Assembly: GCF_007713735.2 (NCBI RefSeq)
Contig: NZ_VMNW02000029.1
Location: forward strand, 1 to 64,000
DNA from: Amycolatopsis acidicola
GTDB taxonomy: Bacteria > Actinomycetota > Actinomycetes > Mycobacteriales > Pseudonocardiaceae
Direction: 5' to 3'
DNA: 64,000 nt
Shown one piece after another: positions 15,432 through 24,453 of this stretch. The number at the start of each line of letters is the position of its first letter. The first letter of the stretch is position 1. A program made the translations under genes and the position numbers. Under the pieces are notes generated by a model that was not told the origin of the DNA, made no database searches, and saw only the letters and a list, made by a program, of their open reading frames with translations.

Positions 15432-18104
15432 GTGACTGCACCGCTACCTAATGGCAGTTACGCCTTGGGGGGCGATATGGCTGGTCAAGCCCGTTTCGCC
15501 AGCGCGTTGCGCGTACCCGAGTTCCGCGCGTTGTGGTCAGCGGAGCTGATCTCGGTCGTCGGTGACCAGCTCGCGCGCGTCGGGTTGTCGCTGCTGGTCT
15601 ACCGGCAGACGTCGAACGCTGCCCTGACCGCACTCACCTACGCCTTGACCTTCGTGCCGTCCATTCTGGGCGGAGTCTTCCTGTCCGGCCTGGCCGATCG
15701 TTACCCGCGGCGCGCGGTACTGGTGATCACCGACGTTGTTCGCGCCGCGCTCGCGGCCGCTATGGCGTGGCCTGGTTTGCCGCTGCCTGCGCTGTGGGTG
15801 TCGGTGGGGCTGCTGAGCATGGCGGCCGGTCCCTTCAAGGCGGCGCAGATGGCGGTCCTGCCGCAGGTGCTCCACGGCGAAAGCTATACAGCGGGGATCG
15901 CGCTGCGGCAGTTCACCGGGCAGATCGCGCAGCTGGTCGGTTTCGGTGGCAGCGGGATCCTGCTGACTTTTGTCGAGCCGCACCTGGCTCTGGCGATCAA
16001 CGCGGCGACGTTCGTCGCCAGTGCGCTGATCGTGCTCGGCGGCGTGCACCGACGGCCGGCATCCTCGCAGGCCCCAGCGAGCACCGAGCCGAACTCAGGC
16101 TCCGAGCAACCTTCCACGACTGGGCGGCTGGTCGCGCTGTACGCCGTGGTGTGCCTGATCGGGCTCTATGTCGTGCCGGAGGGGTTGGCCGCACCGTATG
16201 CGAACGGCATCGGCGCGGCGGCGTTCGGAGTCGGGTTGCTGATGGCCGCCGACCCGATCGGGAGCGCGCTCGGCGCGTGGCTGACGACGCGGCTACGCGT
16301 CCCGGCCACCGGCAACGCGATCATCGTCTTGGCCGCTGCCGCGGGGCTACCGCTCATCGCGTCCGTCTTTCGGCCCGGGCTGGTCGTCTCGATGGTCTTG
16401 TGGGCCGTCTCCGGCATGCTGTCGACGGCGTACTTGATCAAAACTCAGGCGCTCGTGGCCGAGCTGGTTCCCGATCACCGGCGGGGAACCGTGATGGGCC
16501 GAATGGCCACCTGCCTTTATGCGTCCCAGGGCATCACGATCCTGGCCGGTGGCCTCGTTGCCGAGGTCGTCGGCCCATTCCAGGCCGTTGCCGCCGCGGG
16601 CCTGCTCGCGGTCGTTCTTGCTCTCGCCATCGGCGTCGCCTGGCACGCGGTTCGCCCCCGGCCCGGTGTCGCCGAAGGCGAACCGACGGCACGTCGTCAC
16701 CAGTCCTTGTTGCGCAAGACAAGCACCTCCTCCCAGCGGACGGACCGCCTGGCCGATTCCGCTGCGAACGGCACCACCGGGGAACACGGTGAGGAACCGG
16801 CACACAGCACCTCCAGTATGAAGGCCCCAGGCCGGAGGCCGAAAAACTGGAAACTCTGGGCGCTCCCCACGCGGGTGAGGGTATTCGTCTTGATCGTCGA
16901 AGCCACGGCGCTGGTTCTCGGAGTCGTACTCGCCGTTGCCCGGCCAGCAACCAGTAGTGATTTCGCGCGCGCCGGCGTGCTCGTCGGCCTTGGCCTGATC
17001 ACGGCGGAGGCCACCCGCCACATCGAGCGCTTGCGTCGCCGAGCGTCCGATACCCCGCACGTGAACATGAGTTCGGTGTGGACGCTGGCCGCTGCTTTGC
17101 TCACAACGCCAGCGCTCGCGGCGGCAGTAGCTGTCGTCCTCTACCTGCACATGTGGGTGCGCAGCTGGCGCCGGGTTCGGGTTGAGGTGCACCGCACGGT
17201 TTTCAACGTCGCTGCCGTGTCCCTCGCGTGCTTCGCCGCCGCGGGCGTTGAGAGGGTGCTCCCCTGGCATTTGCTCTCGCTGGACAAGCCGTCCGCGCTC
17301 GTCGGCCTGGTGATCGTGATCGCGACGTACTGGGTCGTGAACTCGAGCCTGGTTGCGGGCGCGATCGCGTTGTCCCAGGACGACCGATCATTACCTCGGC
17401 TGCTCGGCAGCTGGAGCGAAAACAGCCTGGAGTACGCCACCCTCAGCATGGGTGCGATGACCGCGGTCCTGCTGGCGTGGCATCCCTGGGGCGTCGCGCT
17501 CGTGCTGCCTGCCTTGTACGTGCTGACGCGGGCGGTGCTCATCCGGCAGCTGGAACACGCGACCATGAACGACGCCAAGACCGGGCTGCTCAACGCGGCC
17601 AGCTGGCACAGCCTGGCGATCAAGGAGCTCGAACGAGCTCAGCGCCACCGCGCGCACGCCGCGGTGCTGATGATCGATCTCGATCACTTCAAGCGGGTCA
17701 ACGACGCATACGGGGAAGCGCTCGGCGACGAGGTTCTTCGTGCCGTTGGGAAATCCCTGCGTCGCGAAGTCCGGACCTACGACCTGTGCGGCCGGTTCGG
17801 TGGCGAAGAGATCGTCCTGTTCCTGCCTGACGCGTCGGTTCTCGACGCCGAGAAGGTCGGCCAGCGGGTGTGCGCGGCCGTTCGAACCCTGCGTGTCTCA
17901 GATCCGGCCACGGAGCAGTTCGTCGAGGACCTGCGGCTCAGCGTGTCCATCGGCGCCGCAGCCTATCCAGATCACGGCGGGAGTCTCGACGAAGTCCTGC
18001 TCGCCGCGGACAACGCTTTGTACCTGGCCAAAGACAGTGGCCGGGATCGTGTCTGTGCCGTCAAGCCTGGTCCCGAGGACACGGAAGTGCCGACCACTCG
18101 CTGA
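15432..18104 (+). CDS. MFS transporter - membrane domain - GGDEF diguanylate cyclase fusion
   Basis: An 890-residue single ORF. Residues 20-400 are a 12-span MFS permease of the macrolide-efflux (MFS_3) type (FRALWSAELISVVGDQLARVG, LSGLADRYPRRAVLVI). A polar linker (about 405-475) leads to six to eight further spans (480-700) of a MASE-like sensor. Residues 710-880 are a GGDEF domain with DAKTGLLNAASWH, LMIDLDHFKRVNDAYG and the signature RFGGEEIV at 788-795. The inhibitory I-site RTYD lies exactly five residues before GGEE. It should make cyclic di-GMP. Start GTG 15432 has GGGGAGG 10 bases upstream; ATG 15477 is an alternative. An internal start near MKAPGRRPKNWK could also give the cyclase alone. 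Confidence 0.85.
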   Translation: MTAPLPNGSYALGGDMAGQARFASALRVPEFRALWSAELISVVGDQLARVGLSLLVYRQTSNAALTALTYALTFVPSILGGVFLSGLADRYPRRAVLVITDVVRAALAAAMAWPGLPLPALWVSVGLLSMAAGPFKAAQMAVLPQVLHGESYTAGIALRQFTGQIAQLVGFGGSGILLTFVEPHLALAINAATFVASALIVLGGVHRRPASSQAPASTEPNSGSEQPSTTGRLVALYAVVCLIGLYVVPEGLAAPYANGIGAAAFGVGLLMAADPIGSALGAWLTTRLRVPATGNAIIVLAAAAGLPLIASVFRPGLVVSMVLWAVSGMLSTAYLIKTQALVAELVPDHRRGTVMGRMATCLYASQGITILAGGLVAEVVGPFQAVAAAGLLAVVLALAIGVAWHAVRPRPGVAEGEPTARRHQSLLRKTSTSSQRTDRLADSAANGTTGEHGEEPAHSTSSMKAPGRRPKNWKLWALPTRVRVFVLIVEATALVLGVVLAVARPATSSDFARAGVLVGLGLITAEATRHIERLRRRASDTPHVNMSSVWTLAAALLTTPALAAAVAVVLYLHMWVRSWRRVRVEVHRTVFNVAAVSLACFAAAGVERVLPWHLLSLDKPSALVGLVIVIATYWVVNSSLVAGAIALSQDDRSLPRLLGSWSENSLEYATLSMGAMTAVLLAWHPWGVALVLPALYVLTRAVLIRQLEHATMNDAKTGLLNAASWHSLAIKELERAQRHRAHAAVLMIDLDHFKRVNDAYGEALGDEVLRAVGKSLRREVRTYDLCGRFGGEEIVLFLPDASVLDAEKVGQRVCAAVRTLRVSDPATEQFVEDLRLSVSIGAAAYPDHGGSLDEVLLAADNALYLAKDSGRDRVCAVKPGPEDTEVPTTR

Positions 18105-18110
18105 AGCAGC

Positions 18111-18551
18111 TCAGTCGTCATTGGACGGTCGGTGGTTCCGAAGTTCCTGCCGATTCTGCTGCGCCCATTCAGCAAGCGGACGCGTCGCGCGCAGCAGCGA
18201 ACGGCCGACCGGCGTCAGCTGGTACCAGACCGCGCCGAAGTTGCCGGACTCGGCGCGACGCTCGATCAGCCCGTTCTCCACCGCACCCTCCAGCGTGTAG
18301 TTCAAAACGCGAGCGGACAACGGCTTTTCGTGCGAGGACCAACCGATTCGCTCCTCCACGGCGTTGATCTCGGCCAGCAAATCCTTGTGTCGCACCTCGC
18401 CCAAGGCCAGCGTCGCGAGGACGGCCAAGGTCCACTCCCGCTTGAAGATCCTCATGACCTCCAGCGCGGCTTGCCGGTATGGCATGTCCCAGGCGTCCTC
18501 CATGCCCACCAGGTTTCCGGATCGCGCCGGACTTCGGCCTCCGTTGCGCAC
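18111..18551 (-). CDS. HxlR family transcriptional regulator
   Basis: A 146-residue winged-helix protein. MRIFKREWTLAVLATLALGEVRHKDLL is the HxlR helix-turn-helix start; then EKPLSARVLNYTLEGAVENGLI and the wing AVWYQLTPVGRSLL. Start GTG 18551 has GGAGGAG five bases upstream. It is convergent with the MFS-GGDEF gene (6-base gap). The usual redox cysteine of HypR/YodB types is not seen. Targets are unknown; the downstream Tad locus starts 209 bases away on the other strand, so control of that promoter is possible but unproven. Confidence 0.85.
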   Translation of the reverse strand: MRNGGRSPARSGNLVGMEDAWDMPYRQAALEVMRIFKREWTLAVLATLALGEVRHKDLLAEINAVEERIGWSSHEKPLSARVLNYTLEGAVENGLIERRAESGNFGAVWYQLTPVGRSLLRATRPLAEWAQQNRQELRNHRPSNDD

Positions 18552-18759
18552 GACTCTCCTCCGACCGGGTGAAAGACCGCCCGGGTACAGCGATGTACGT
18601 GGGCGCTTACCTTGCTGTTCCTGGGATCCGGCGCGCTATCCCTGGAGTTCCACCGGCGACGGACCGCCTGGTGCTGAAAAGGGAACAGGCGGTGGCCAGC
18701 CGCGAACCTGCCCTCGTGGCCGACCACCGCCGCAACTCGCCGACAAGGGGTGAGCAGAA

Positions 18760-19182
18760 GTGACCAGAGTAGTTCTGGACGAACACCCGCCCAGTGCAAC
18801 GCGGCTGCGGCACACCGAGCCGTTCGGCCGCCGTTGGTGGCGCCAGCAGGCGATCGTCGCGGCCGTCGCTGTCCTGCTCGGCGGGACCAACGGGTTCCTT
18901 CTGGCTCAGATGGACAGGCGCGTTCCGGTCCTGGCGCTCACACATCCGCTCAGCTGGGGCGAGACGATCGCGGACGCCGACCTGGCCGTCATCAAGCAAG
19001 CACCGGCCGACGGCGTCAGCACGATCTCAGCGAAGGATCGCAGCCTCGTGCTCGGGAGGACGACTACGGGCGGAACTCTTCCCGCTGGAACGGTCCTGGC
19101 GTGGGGGCAGCTGTGCCCCGCTCGCCATTCAGGCCAAGGGAATTGCGGAGAGACCGCTCCGTTCACGGTGGTTTTCCCGTGA
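18760..19182 (+). CDS. SAF-domain protein, CpaB-like (short)
   Basis: 140 residues: a basic N-terminus, one membrane span (QQAIVAAVAVLLGGTNGFLL) and an SAF domain (VPVLALTHPLSWGETIADAD, RTTTGGTLPAGTVLAWGQL). It matches the SAF part of the CpaB-like protein at 21481 but lacks the RcpC/CpaB C-terminal region and instead ends with a Cys-containing tail (LCPARHSGQGNCGETAPFTV). CpaB proteins help assemble the Flp pilus channel. As the first gene of the Tad locus it is probably a shortened paralogue. GTG start at 18760, with GGGTGAG upstream. Confidence 0.7.
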   Translation: MTRVVLDEHPPSATRLRHTEPFGRRWWRQQAIVAAVAVLLGGTNGFLLAQMDRRVPVLALTHPLSWGETIADADLAVIKQAPADGVSTISAKDRSLVLGRTTTGGTLPAGTVLAWGQLCPARHSGQGNCGETAPFTVVFP

Positions 19183-19221
19183 ACAGGCGACCCGAGTACC
19201 GAGGCTCCAGGGAGGACGCTG

Positions 19222-19866
19222 GTGTGGACCACACTGATCTGGTTCGGCATCATCGCCGGGAGCGTGGCCGTAGGGCCGGCAATGCTCTGCGCGGCGGAGC
19301 GCACGACTCGCACGCTGTTGCTGGCCCCCACAAGAGCGCGCTTCGCGGCCGCGATCAGTATCTCGACGATCACCGTATTGTTGAGCTGGCTCGGGTGGAG
19401 AAGCTTCGGCATGACGCCGACCTGGCTGGCCTGGTGCTGGGCAGCCGCCCTGAGCTGCGGCCTCGTGCTCACGGACATCCGCTGCCAACGGCTGCCGTTT
19501 CCACTCGTGACCGCGTTGGCAGCCGGGTTAATCGCGCCAATGCTGGGTGCTGCGCTGATCGATGGCGACTGGTCGCGGTTCCGTTTTGCTTGCGTAGCCG
19601 GAGCGACGGTGTTCACGATCGCGGTTCTCGTGCAACTGTGCGCGCCTACGCACACCGGCGGCGGCGATACGGCCCTGTACGGCGCGATCGCTCTATTTCT
19701 CGGCTGGTTCGGCTGGGCCGGGCTGATGCGCGGACTGCTGATGGCCAGCATCCTCACGGGCGTGGTTGCGCTGCTGATCGGGGTGTCGTCCAGGAGTATG
19801 AACTCGCGTTTCCCCGCGGGTCCTTCCCTGCTCGCTGGCGCTTTACTGAGCATCCTGCTGACATAG
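19222..19866 (+). CDS. prepilin peptidase, TadV/CpaA-like (A24 family)
   Basis: 214 residues with about six membrane spans. The two catalytic aspartate motifs of type IV prepilin peptidases can be read: LVLTDIRCQRLPF (D-x6-P type) and HTGGGDTALYGAI (GxGD). The enzyme would cut the leader of the Flp-type pilin and the TadE/TadG-like pseudopilins encoded downstream. GTG 19222 with GGAGG six bases upstream. It lacks the cysteine-rich N-methylation domain of PilD, as usual for TadV. Confidence 0.82.
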   Translation: MWTTLIWFGIIAGSVAVGPAMLCAAERTTRTLLLAPTRARFAAAISISTITVLLSWLGWRSFGMTPTWLAWCWAAALSCGLVLTDIRCQRLPFPLVTALAAGLIAPMLGAALIDGDWSRFRFACVAGATVFTIAVLVQLCAPTHTGGGDTALYGAIALFLGWFGWAGLMRGLLMASILTGVVALLIGVSSRSMNSRFPAGPSLLAGALLSILLT

Positions 19867-19897
19867 GAGCCGAGCCGGACGAACTGGGGAGGACGTC

Positions 19898-20455
19898 GTG
19901 AAGAACTTCGGAACTGGTCGTTGGTCGCGAAGCATCATCGTCGCGGCGATCCTCCTTCCGCCCCTCGCCGCCTGCAGTAGCGGAACGGGTTCTGATCCGG
20001 CTCCGTCATCGCAGCCGAACCTGTCGGCACCCTCGCAGTCGACGAGTCCGTCTGTCCAAAATGAACAGGCCGCTATCGAAGACGCCTACACCAGTTTCTG
20101 GACGCACGCTCTCCACACCAGCGATCAGCCGGAGGACCGCTGGCACGACTCGATGGCAGAGGTGGCTGTCGACCCGCAACTCACCACGACGCTGAACGCG
20201 ATGCAGCAGCAGAAGCAATCCGGTGTCAAGGTCTATGGCGACGTCACCGCGCGCATTGCTTCGGTTCAGGTCACCGGCGCCTCGGCGAAAGTGACCGACT
20301 GCCAGGACGCTTCCCGCACGGGCCAGGCCGACGCGAAGACCGGAGACCCGAAGACCGTTGGCGTAGAACGGAATCCGGTCAGCGCGGACTTGGTCCGTGG
20401 CACCGACGGCCGTTGGAAGGTCTCGCAGGTCACGTTTCCAGGCGGGACATGCTGA
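19898..20455 (+). CDS. lipoprotein of the Tad locus
   Basis: 185 residues with a lipoprotein signal: basic start, hydrophobic IIVAAILLPPLAAC with the lipobox cysteine at about 27, then a Ser/Pro-rich linker. The mature part (AIEDAYTSFWTHALHTSDQP, ADLVRGTDGRWKVSQVTFPG) has the look of the SnoaL/Mce-associated-type fold used by many actinobacterial lipoproteins. GTG start with GGGGAGGAC upstream. The stop overlaps the next start. Probably outer-membrane-side support for the pilus; function is inferred from its place. Confidence 0.7.
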   Translation: MKNFGTGRWSRSIIVAAILLPPLAACSSGTGSDPAPSSQPNLSAPSQSTSPSVQNEQAAIEDAYTSFWTHALHTSDQPEDRWHDSMAEVAVDPQLTTTLNAMQQQKQSGVKVYGDVTARIASVQVTGASAKVTDCQDASRTGQADAKTGDPKTVGVERNPVSADLVRGTDGRWKVSQVTFPGGTC

Positions 20456-21419
20456 TGAGACGACAACAGTTCACCCGAGTCGCATCGGCTGGTTTCCTTT
20501 GCCTGGCCAGCACATCGATCGTGACGCCCTCAGCCAGTGCGGACGATCCGTCGTCCAATGACGACGGACAGGTCATCGTCGTGCCAGGAGACTCCTCAGG
20601 TCTCGTCGCACCGCCGCACGTCGACATGCAGGCACTGCAGCAACGCGGCCAAGCCCCGGTTCGGGCTGGTGCGTCGAAACCGAAGTCAGCCGGTGCGGGT
20701 CAAACCCAGCAGGCCGCCTCCTCGGGCGGAACGACCGCTACGCAAGCGGGCGGAATTCCGGCAGGCTGTTTCCTCGGCGGCTTCGGTTTCAGCGGAGCTC
20801 CCGGTGGCCGCATGGGTGGCAGCGCGTTCGGAATGCGGTGCATCCCACCGGTCCCAGCCGACAACGCGCCGCCTCCTGCGAACGCTCCGGCCGCTGCTCC
20901 CCTGCCGACACCGGCCGAACTGGCGGCGCAAGCATTCGAGCAACTGCAGCTGCCGCTGCCGGTTCCCCGCCACTCCCCCGATGTCCACCTGCCCAACGGC
21001 CAGGACGCGACGATCGTCGGTGAGAACACCTGGATCTGGACCGACCGAGGTGCGTGGAAGCCAGCGGTGCAGCGGGTTCAAGTCGGACCGGTCTGGGCAG
21101 AAGTGACCGCGACACCGGTCGGGATGACATTCAACTCCGGCACCGGTGGCTCGGCGTCCTGTTCCGGCCCGGGAACACCATACGACCGCTCGTTCGGACT
21201 GCACGCCGCGAGCCCCGACTGCGGCTTCCGCTACACCCGTTCCTCGGTGGGACAGCCGAACGACCAGACCACCGCGGAGTGGGCCATCCAGTGGTCGGTG
21301 AGCTGGGTCGGCTCGGACGGAACCGCCGATGTCGGTGGCGTTTCCCACAGATGCTTTCCCGGGCAAGAGCCACGTTCGCCGTCGCCGAGGTCCAGGCGTT
21401 GCGCGCGAATCAAGAATGA
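20449..21419 (+). CDS. secreted Tad-locus protein, frameshifted near 21340
   Basis: It begins at ATG 20449 or 20455 with a signal peptide (FTRVASAGFLCLASTSIVTP, cut after SASA). A Gly/Ala/Pro-rich region follows, and then a beta-rich domain (WIWTDRGAWKPAVQRVQVG, ATPVGMTFNSGTGGSASCSG, WAIQWSVSWVGSDGT). Near 21338 the frame breaks: adding one T in GGCGTTTCCC gives GVFPQMLSRARATFAVAEVQ with a stop at 21417-21419. This is the C-terminus expected for the secreted proteins that precede SAF genes in actinobacterial Tad loci. As written, the frame instead reads through into the CpaB-like gene. It is real decay or a homopolymer error. Confidence 0.65.
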
Positions 21420-21480
21420 CCCAACCGCATTCCGCGGAGACAACGAACCGAAATTCCTGAAATGGGGAGGAGTTACCCCA

Positions 21481-22179
21481 GTGGGTACCGCTGTGTCTTT
21501 TTCCCGTCCGTCCCAACCTGTTGGCAACGACTCGATCACGACCGAACACCCCGAGGACAGCGATGGTCCGCGGGTGCCGCGACGGCGGCGCTGGTGGCTC
21601 CTGGGCGCTGCGGCCGTGCTGACCGCTGTGGTCGCATTCGGCAACTACGCGCTGATCACGGGACAAGACGACCGCATCGACGTGCTGGTGCTGGCCCGGA
21701 ACGTGGGCTGGGGCCAGTCGATCAGCGATGACGATCTCGGGGTAGCGAAGGCCGTCCCCGATCAACCTCTGGCTTCCGTCGCGGTGGCCGACCGGTCCGA
21801 GGTCGTCGGGAAGGTCGCACGCTCGGCCTTACCGGCGGGCACGGTATTGGCGCGCAGCCAGCTGTCCGCCCAGCCCGTTCCGGGGCTCGGCGAGCGGTTG
21901 ATCGGGCTGCCGGTGAAGCCGGGACACCTACCTGCGCGCGGGTTGTCGCCCGGCGATCTGGTCCAGGTCAGCCCAGTCTCCAGCAGCACCGGGACCGACG
22001 CCGGTCAAGCCTCCGCGTCCACCGCGAGCCCCTTCCGCGCACGAGTAGTGGACGTCGGCCCGCCGGATTCGAGCGGCGCGGTCACCGTCGACGTCGTCGT
22101 CGGTACGGACGTCGCCCAGGCCGCGACCAGCGCGGCTGCAGGTCAGGTCGTCATGGTCCAGCTCGGGCCTGGCGCTTAG
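21481..22179 (+). CDS. CpaB-like SAF-domain pilus assembly protein
   Basis: 232 residues from GTG 21481, which has GGGGAGGAG eight bases upstream. The N-terminus is polar, a membrane span follows (WWLLGAAAVLTAVVAFGNYA), then an SAF domain (IDVLVLARNVGWGQSISDDD, RSALPAGTVLARSQLS) and an RcpC-like region (IGLPVKPGHLPARGLSPGDL, RARVVDVGPPDSSGAVTVDV). CpaB/RcpC proteins form the periplasmic-side part of the Tad machine in Gram-negatives; here it probably anchors in the membrane facing the wall. The frame is open upstream into the secreted protein gene only because of the frameshift there. Confidence 0.78.
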   Translation: MGTAVSFSRPSQPVGNDSITTEHPEDSDGPRVPRRRRWWLLGAAAVLTAVVAFGNYALITGQDDRIDVLVLARNVGWGQSISDDDLGVAKAVPDQPLASVAVADRSEVVGKVARSALPAGTVLARSQLSAQPVPGLGERLIGLPVKPGHLPARGLSPGDLVQVSPVSSSTGTDAGQASASTASPFRARVVDVGPPDSSGAVTVDVVVGTDVAQAATSAAAGQVVMVQLGPGA

Positions 22180-22186
22180 GAAGGCG

Positions 22187-23029
22187 GTGAGGGCGTTGGC
22201 AATGATCACGATCGTCTCGGGCAAGGGATCGCCCGGCGCGACCACGACCTTGGCTGCGCTGGCGGCCGGTTGGCCCGCGCCGGTGCTCCTGGCGGACTGC
22301 GACCCCGCCGGTGGCGACCTGGCTACGGGGTGGCTGGGCCAGTGGATCGTGGATGGCGCGATCCGCTCGGACATCGGCGTCCTGTCGCATGCCACCGCGA
22401 CCCGGCACGCGACGTCCGGCGATCCGGGAACGTTGGCCGAGCACGTGCAGGCGGCACCTCCGGCGCGGCACGTCGGGCTGGTCGCGGGCTTGAATACGCC
22501 GGGCCAGCACGCCGCGGTCGGCAGTCCGGGTTGGACTCGTCTGACCGTGGCGCTGGCCGCCTTTGAGACCGCGCAAGGGTTCCCGGCTGACGCGCTGGTT
22601 GACGTCGGCCGATATGGCCCGCTGACACCGTGGCCTCTCCTGCTCGCCGCGGACCTTGTGTTGGTCGCGGTACGCCCGACGCAGCGACACGTGCTGGCCG
22701 CCCGCTCGATGCTGACCGAACTGGGAGAGCGGATCGCACCGGATCGTTTGGGGTTGGCCGTCTGCGCCTCGACTTCGGCGGCCACGCGGGAAGTTCGTGC
22801 GGCCCTGGGCCGGGAAATCGCGATCGAAATGCCGACGGACGCACGGGGCGCAGCGGTGTTCTCGGACGGCCTGGACGCGGGCGCACTCCCCCGCCGGTCA
22901 CCGCTGTTGCGGTCCGCGCGCCGGGCGGCACGCCGCCTGCACGGGACCTACCACACCTACACGCCCGCTGAACTTCGTGCGCCCGCTCCGCCGACGTTGG
23001 CGAGCCTGATCGGTGGAGGTTCACGATGA
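22187..23029 (+). CDS. TadZ/CpaE-like ParA-family protein with deviant P-loop
   Basis: About 275-280 residues. The N-terminal P-loop reads VSGKGSPGATTTLAALA: the signature lysine of ParA/MinD proteins is kept, but the usual Walker A lysine is alanine. VLLADCDPAGGDLATGWL is the MinD-like aspartate segment. TadZ proteins place the Tad machine at the cell pole and often have atypical P-loops, so ATP hydrolysis may be weak or lost. Start GTG 22187 or ATG 22202. The stop overlaps the TadA start (ATGA), showing tight coupling. Confidence 0.8.
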   Translation: MRALAMITIVSGKGSPGATTTLAALAAGWPAPVLLADCDPAGGDLATGWLGQWIVDGAIRSDIGVLSHATATRHATSGDPGTLAEHVQAAPPARHVGLVAGLNTPGQHAAVGSPGWTRLTVALAAFETAQGFPADALVDVGRYGPLTPWPLLLAADLVLVAVRPTQRHVLAARSMLTELGERIAPDRLGLAVCASTSAATREVRAALGREIAIEMPTDARGAAVFSDGLDAGALPRRSPLLRSARRAARRLHGTYHTYTPAELRAPAPPTLASLIGGGSR

Positions 23030-24453
23030 CGTTGCCACACAACGGTTATTCGCTGCCAAACGGCCACACCGCCTTCCCGAAGGAGGCTCGGCTCGATCCA
23101 CAGACGGTCCGCGAGATTCGGGAGTCGGTCGCGGCCCGGTTGGAGCGAGTAGCTGCCGGCGAGACCCATCTCGACACTCCCTTATCGGCCGAAGAACAAC
23201 AGGCACGGACCCGCGCATACGTGGCCGAGGAAGTCGCGGCCTGGGTGCAACGCCGCGCCACAGCGGGCCAAGTACCCCTGCCCGTAGAGGAAGAACGCCG
23301 ACTGACGCGGGCAGTGGTCGCCGCCCTGTCCGGGCTGGGCACGCTCGAGGAACTCTTGGACCGCCAGGACGTCGAGAACATCCACGTGCACGGCTGCGAC
23401 AACGTGTTGCTGGAGTTGGCCGACGGATCGATCGAACAGTGGCCGCATCCGGTTGCGGACACCGACGCCGAGCTGGTCGAGATGCTCGCCGCCATGTTCG
23501 CCCGACAGGGCCAAACCTCGCGCGAGTTCAACGCCGGCCGCCCGCTCGGCAACCTCCGCATCGGCGCCGGCGGACCGTTGGGCGCCCGGGTAGCAGCCGT
23601 GATCGAGGTCAGCAACCGGCCGCGGGTAGCGATCCGGCGCCACCGTCTGGTCGATGTCGGCCTCGACGCCCTCGTCGCCAACGGCACCCTCGATCCGCTG
23701 CTCGCGACATTTCTCGCGTCGGCGGTACGGGCTGGCTGCAACATGATCGTCTCTGGTGGACCGGCCGCCGGGAAAACCACCTTGCTGCGCGCGTTGTGTG
23801 CCGAGATTCCAGCCTCCGAGCACGTGGTCACGGTGGAAGAGGAGTACGAGCTCGGCCTGCACATCGGCTCGCGCCAACTTGTCACCCCGCTCGAAGCACG
23901 TCCGGCGAACTCCGAGGGAATCGGGGAAATCTCGTTGGACGACCTTCTCAAGCAGACGCTGCGGCACTCGCCGAGCCGGGTCATCGTCGGTGAAGTCCGG
24001 GCCGGTGAAGTCACCGCGATGCTTCGTGCGTTGGGAAACGGAGCTGCGGGCGGCATGTGCACCCTGCACGCCACCAGCGCCTCGGCAGTGTTCGACCGGA
24101 TCGGCGCGCTGGGACAGCTCGCCGATCCGCCGCTGCCGATCGAGGCAGCCCACCAGTGGACGGCTTCGGCGATCGATCTCGTCGTGCACGTCGCTCGCGC
24201 TGATCACGAGGATCCTCGCGGACGACGTCGCGAGCGGTTCGTCTCGGAAGTGATCGAGGTCGGGCCGGTCGGCGATTCCGGCCGCCCGGACACGACGCGG
24301 ATCTTCGCCCCACGCCCAGTCGACGGCCGCGCGATTCCGGGCTACGCGCCGAGTCGGGATCTCCTGGATCGCTTGGAGCGACAGGGATTCGATCGTTCGC
24401 AGCTCAGCACTCCACTCGCGAGCGCCGGCTTCTCGAACGGAGCGAGGCGATGA
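23026..24453 (+). CDS. tadA: TadA/CpaF pilus assembly ATPase
   Basis: 475 residues of the secretion ATPase (VirB11/GspE) family. The N-terminal domain holds ENIHVHGCDNVLLELADG and SREFNAGRPLGNLRIGAGG. Walker A is VSGGPAAGKTTLLRAL near residue 248, the Asp box region VVTVEEEYELGLH, Walker B RVIVGEVRAGEV, and the His box MCTLHATSAS. It should power pilin polymerisation together with TadB and TadC. The overlap with TadZ and TadB starts (ATGA both ends) shows a tight operon. Confidence 0.92.
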   Translation: MTLPHNGYSLPNGHTAFPKEARLDPQTVREIRESVAARLERVAAGETHLDTPLSAEEQQARTRAYVAEEVAAWVQRRATAGQVPLPVEEERRLTRAVVAALSGLGTLEELLDRQDVENIHVHGCDNVLLELADGSIEQWPHPVADTDAELVEMLAAMFARQGQTSREFNAGRPLGNLRIGAGGPLGARVAAVIEVSNRPRVAIRRHRLVDVGLDALVANGTLDPLLATFLASAVRAGCNMIVSGGPAAGKTTLLRALCAEIPASEHVVTVEEEYELGLHIGSRQLVTPLEARPANSEGIGEISLDDLLKQTLRHSPSRVIVGEVRAGEVTAMLRALGNGAAGGMCTLHATSASAVFDRIGALGQLADPPLPIEAAHQWTASAIDLVVHVARADHEDPRGRRRERFVSEVIEVGPVGDSGRPDTTRIFAPRPVDGRAIPGYAPSRDLLDRLERQGFDRSQLSTPLASAGFSNGARR

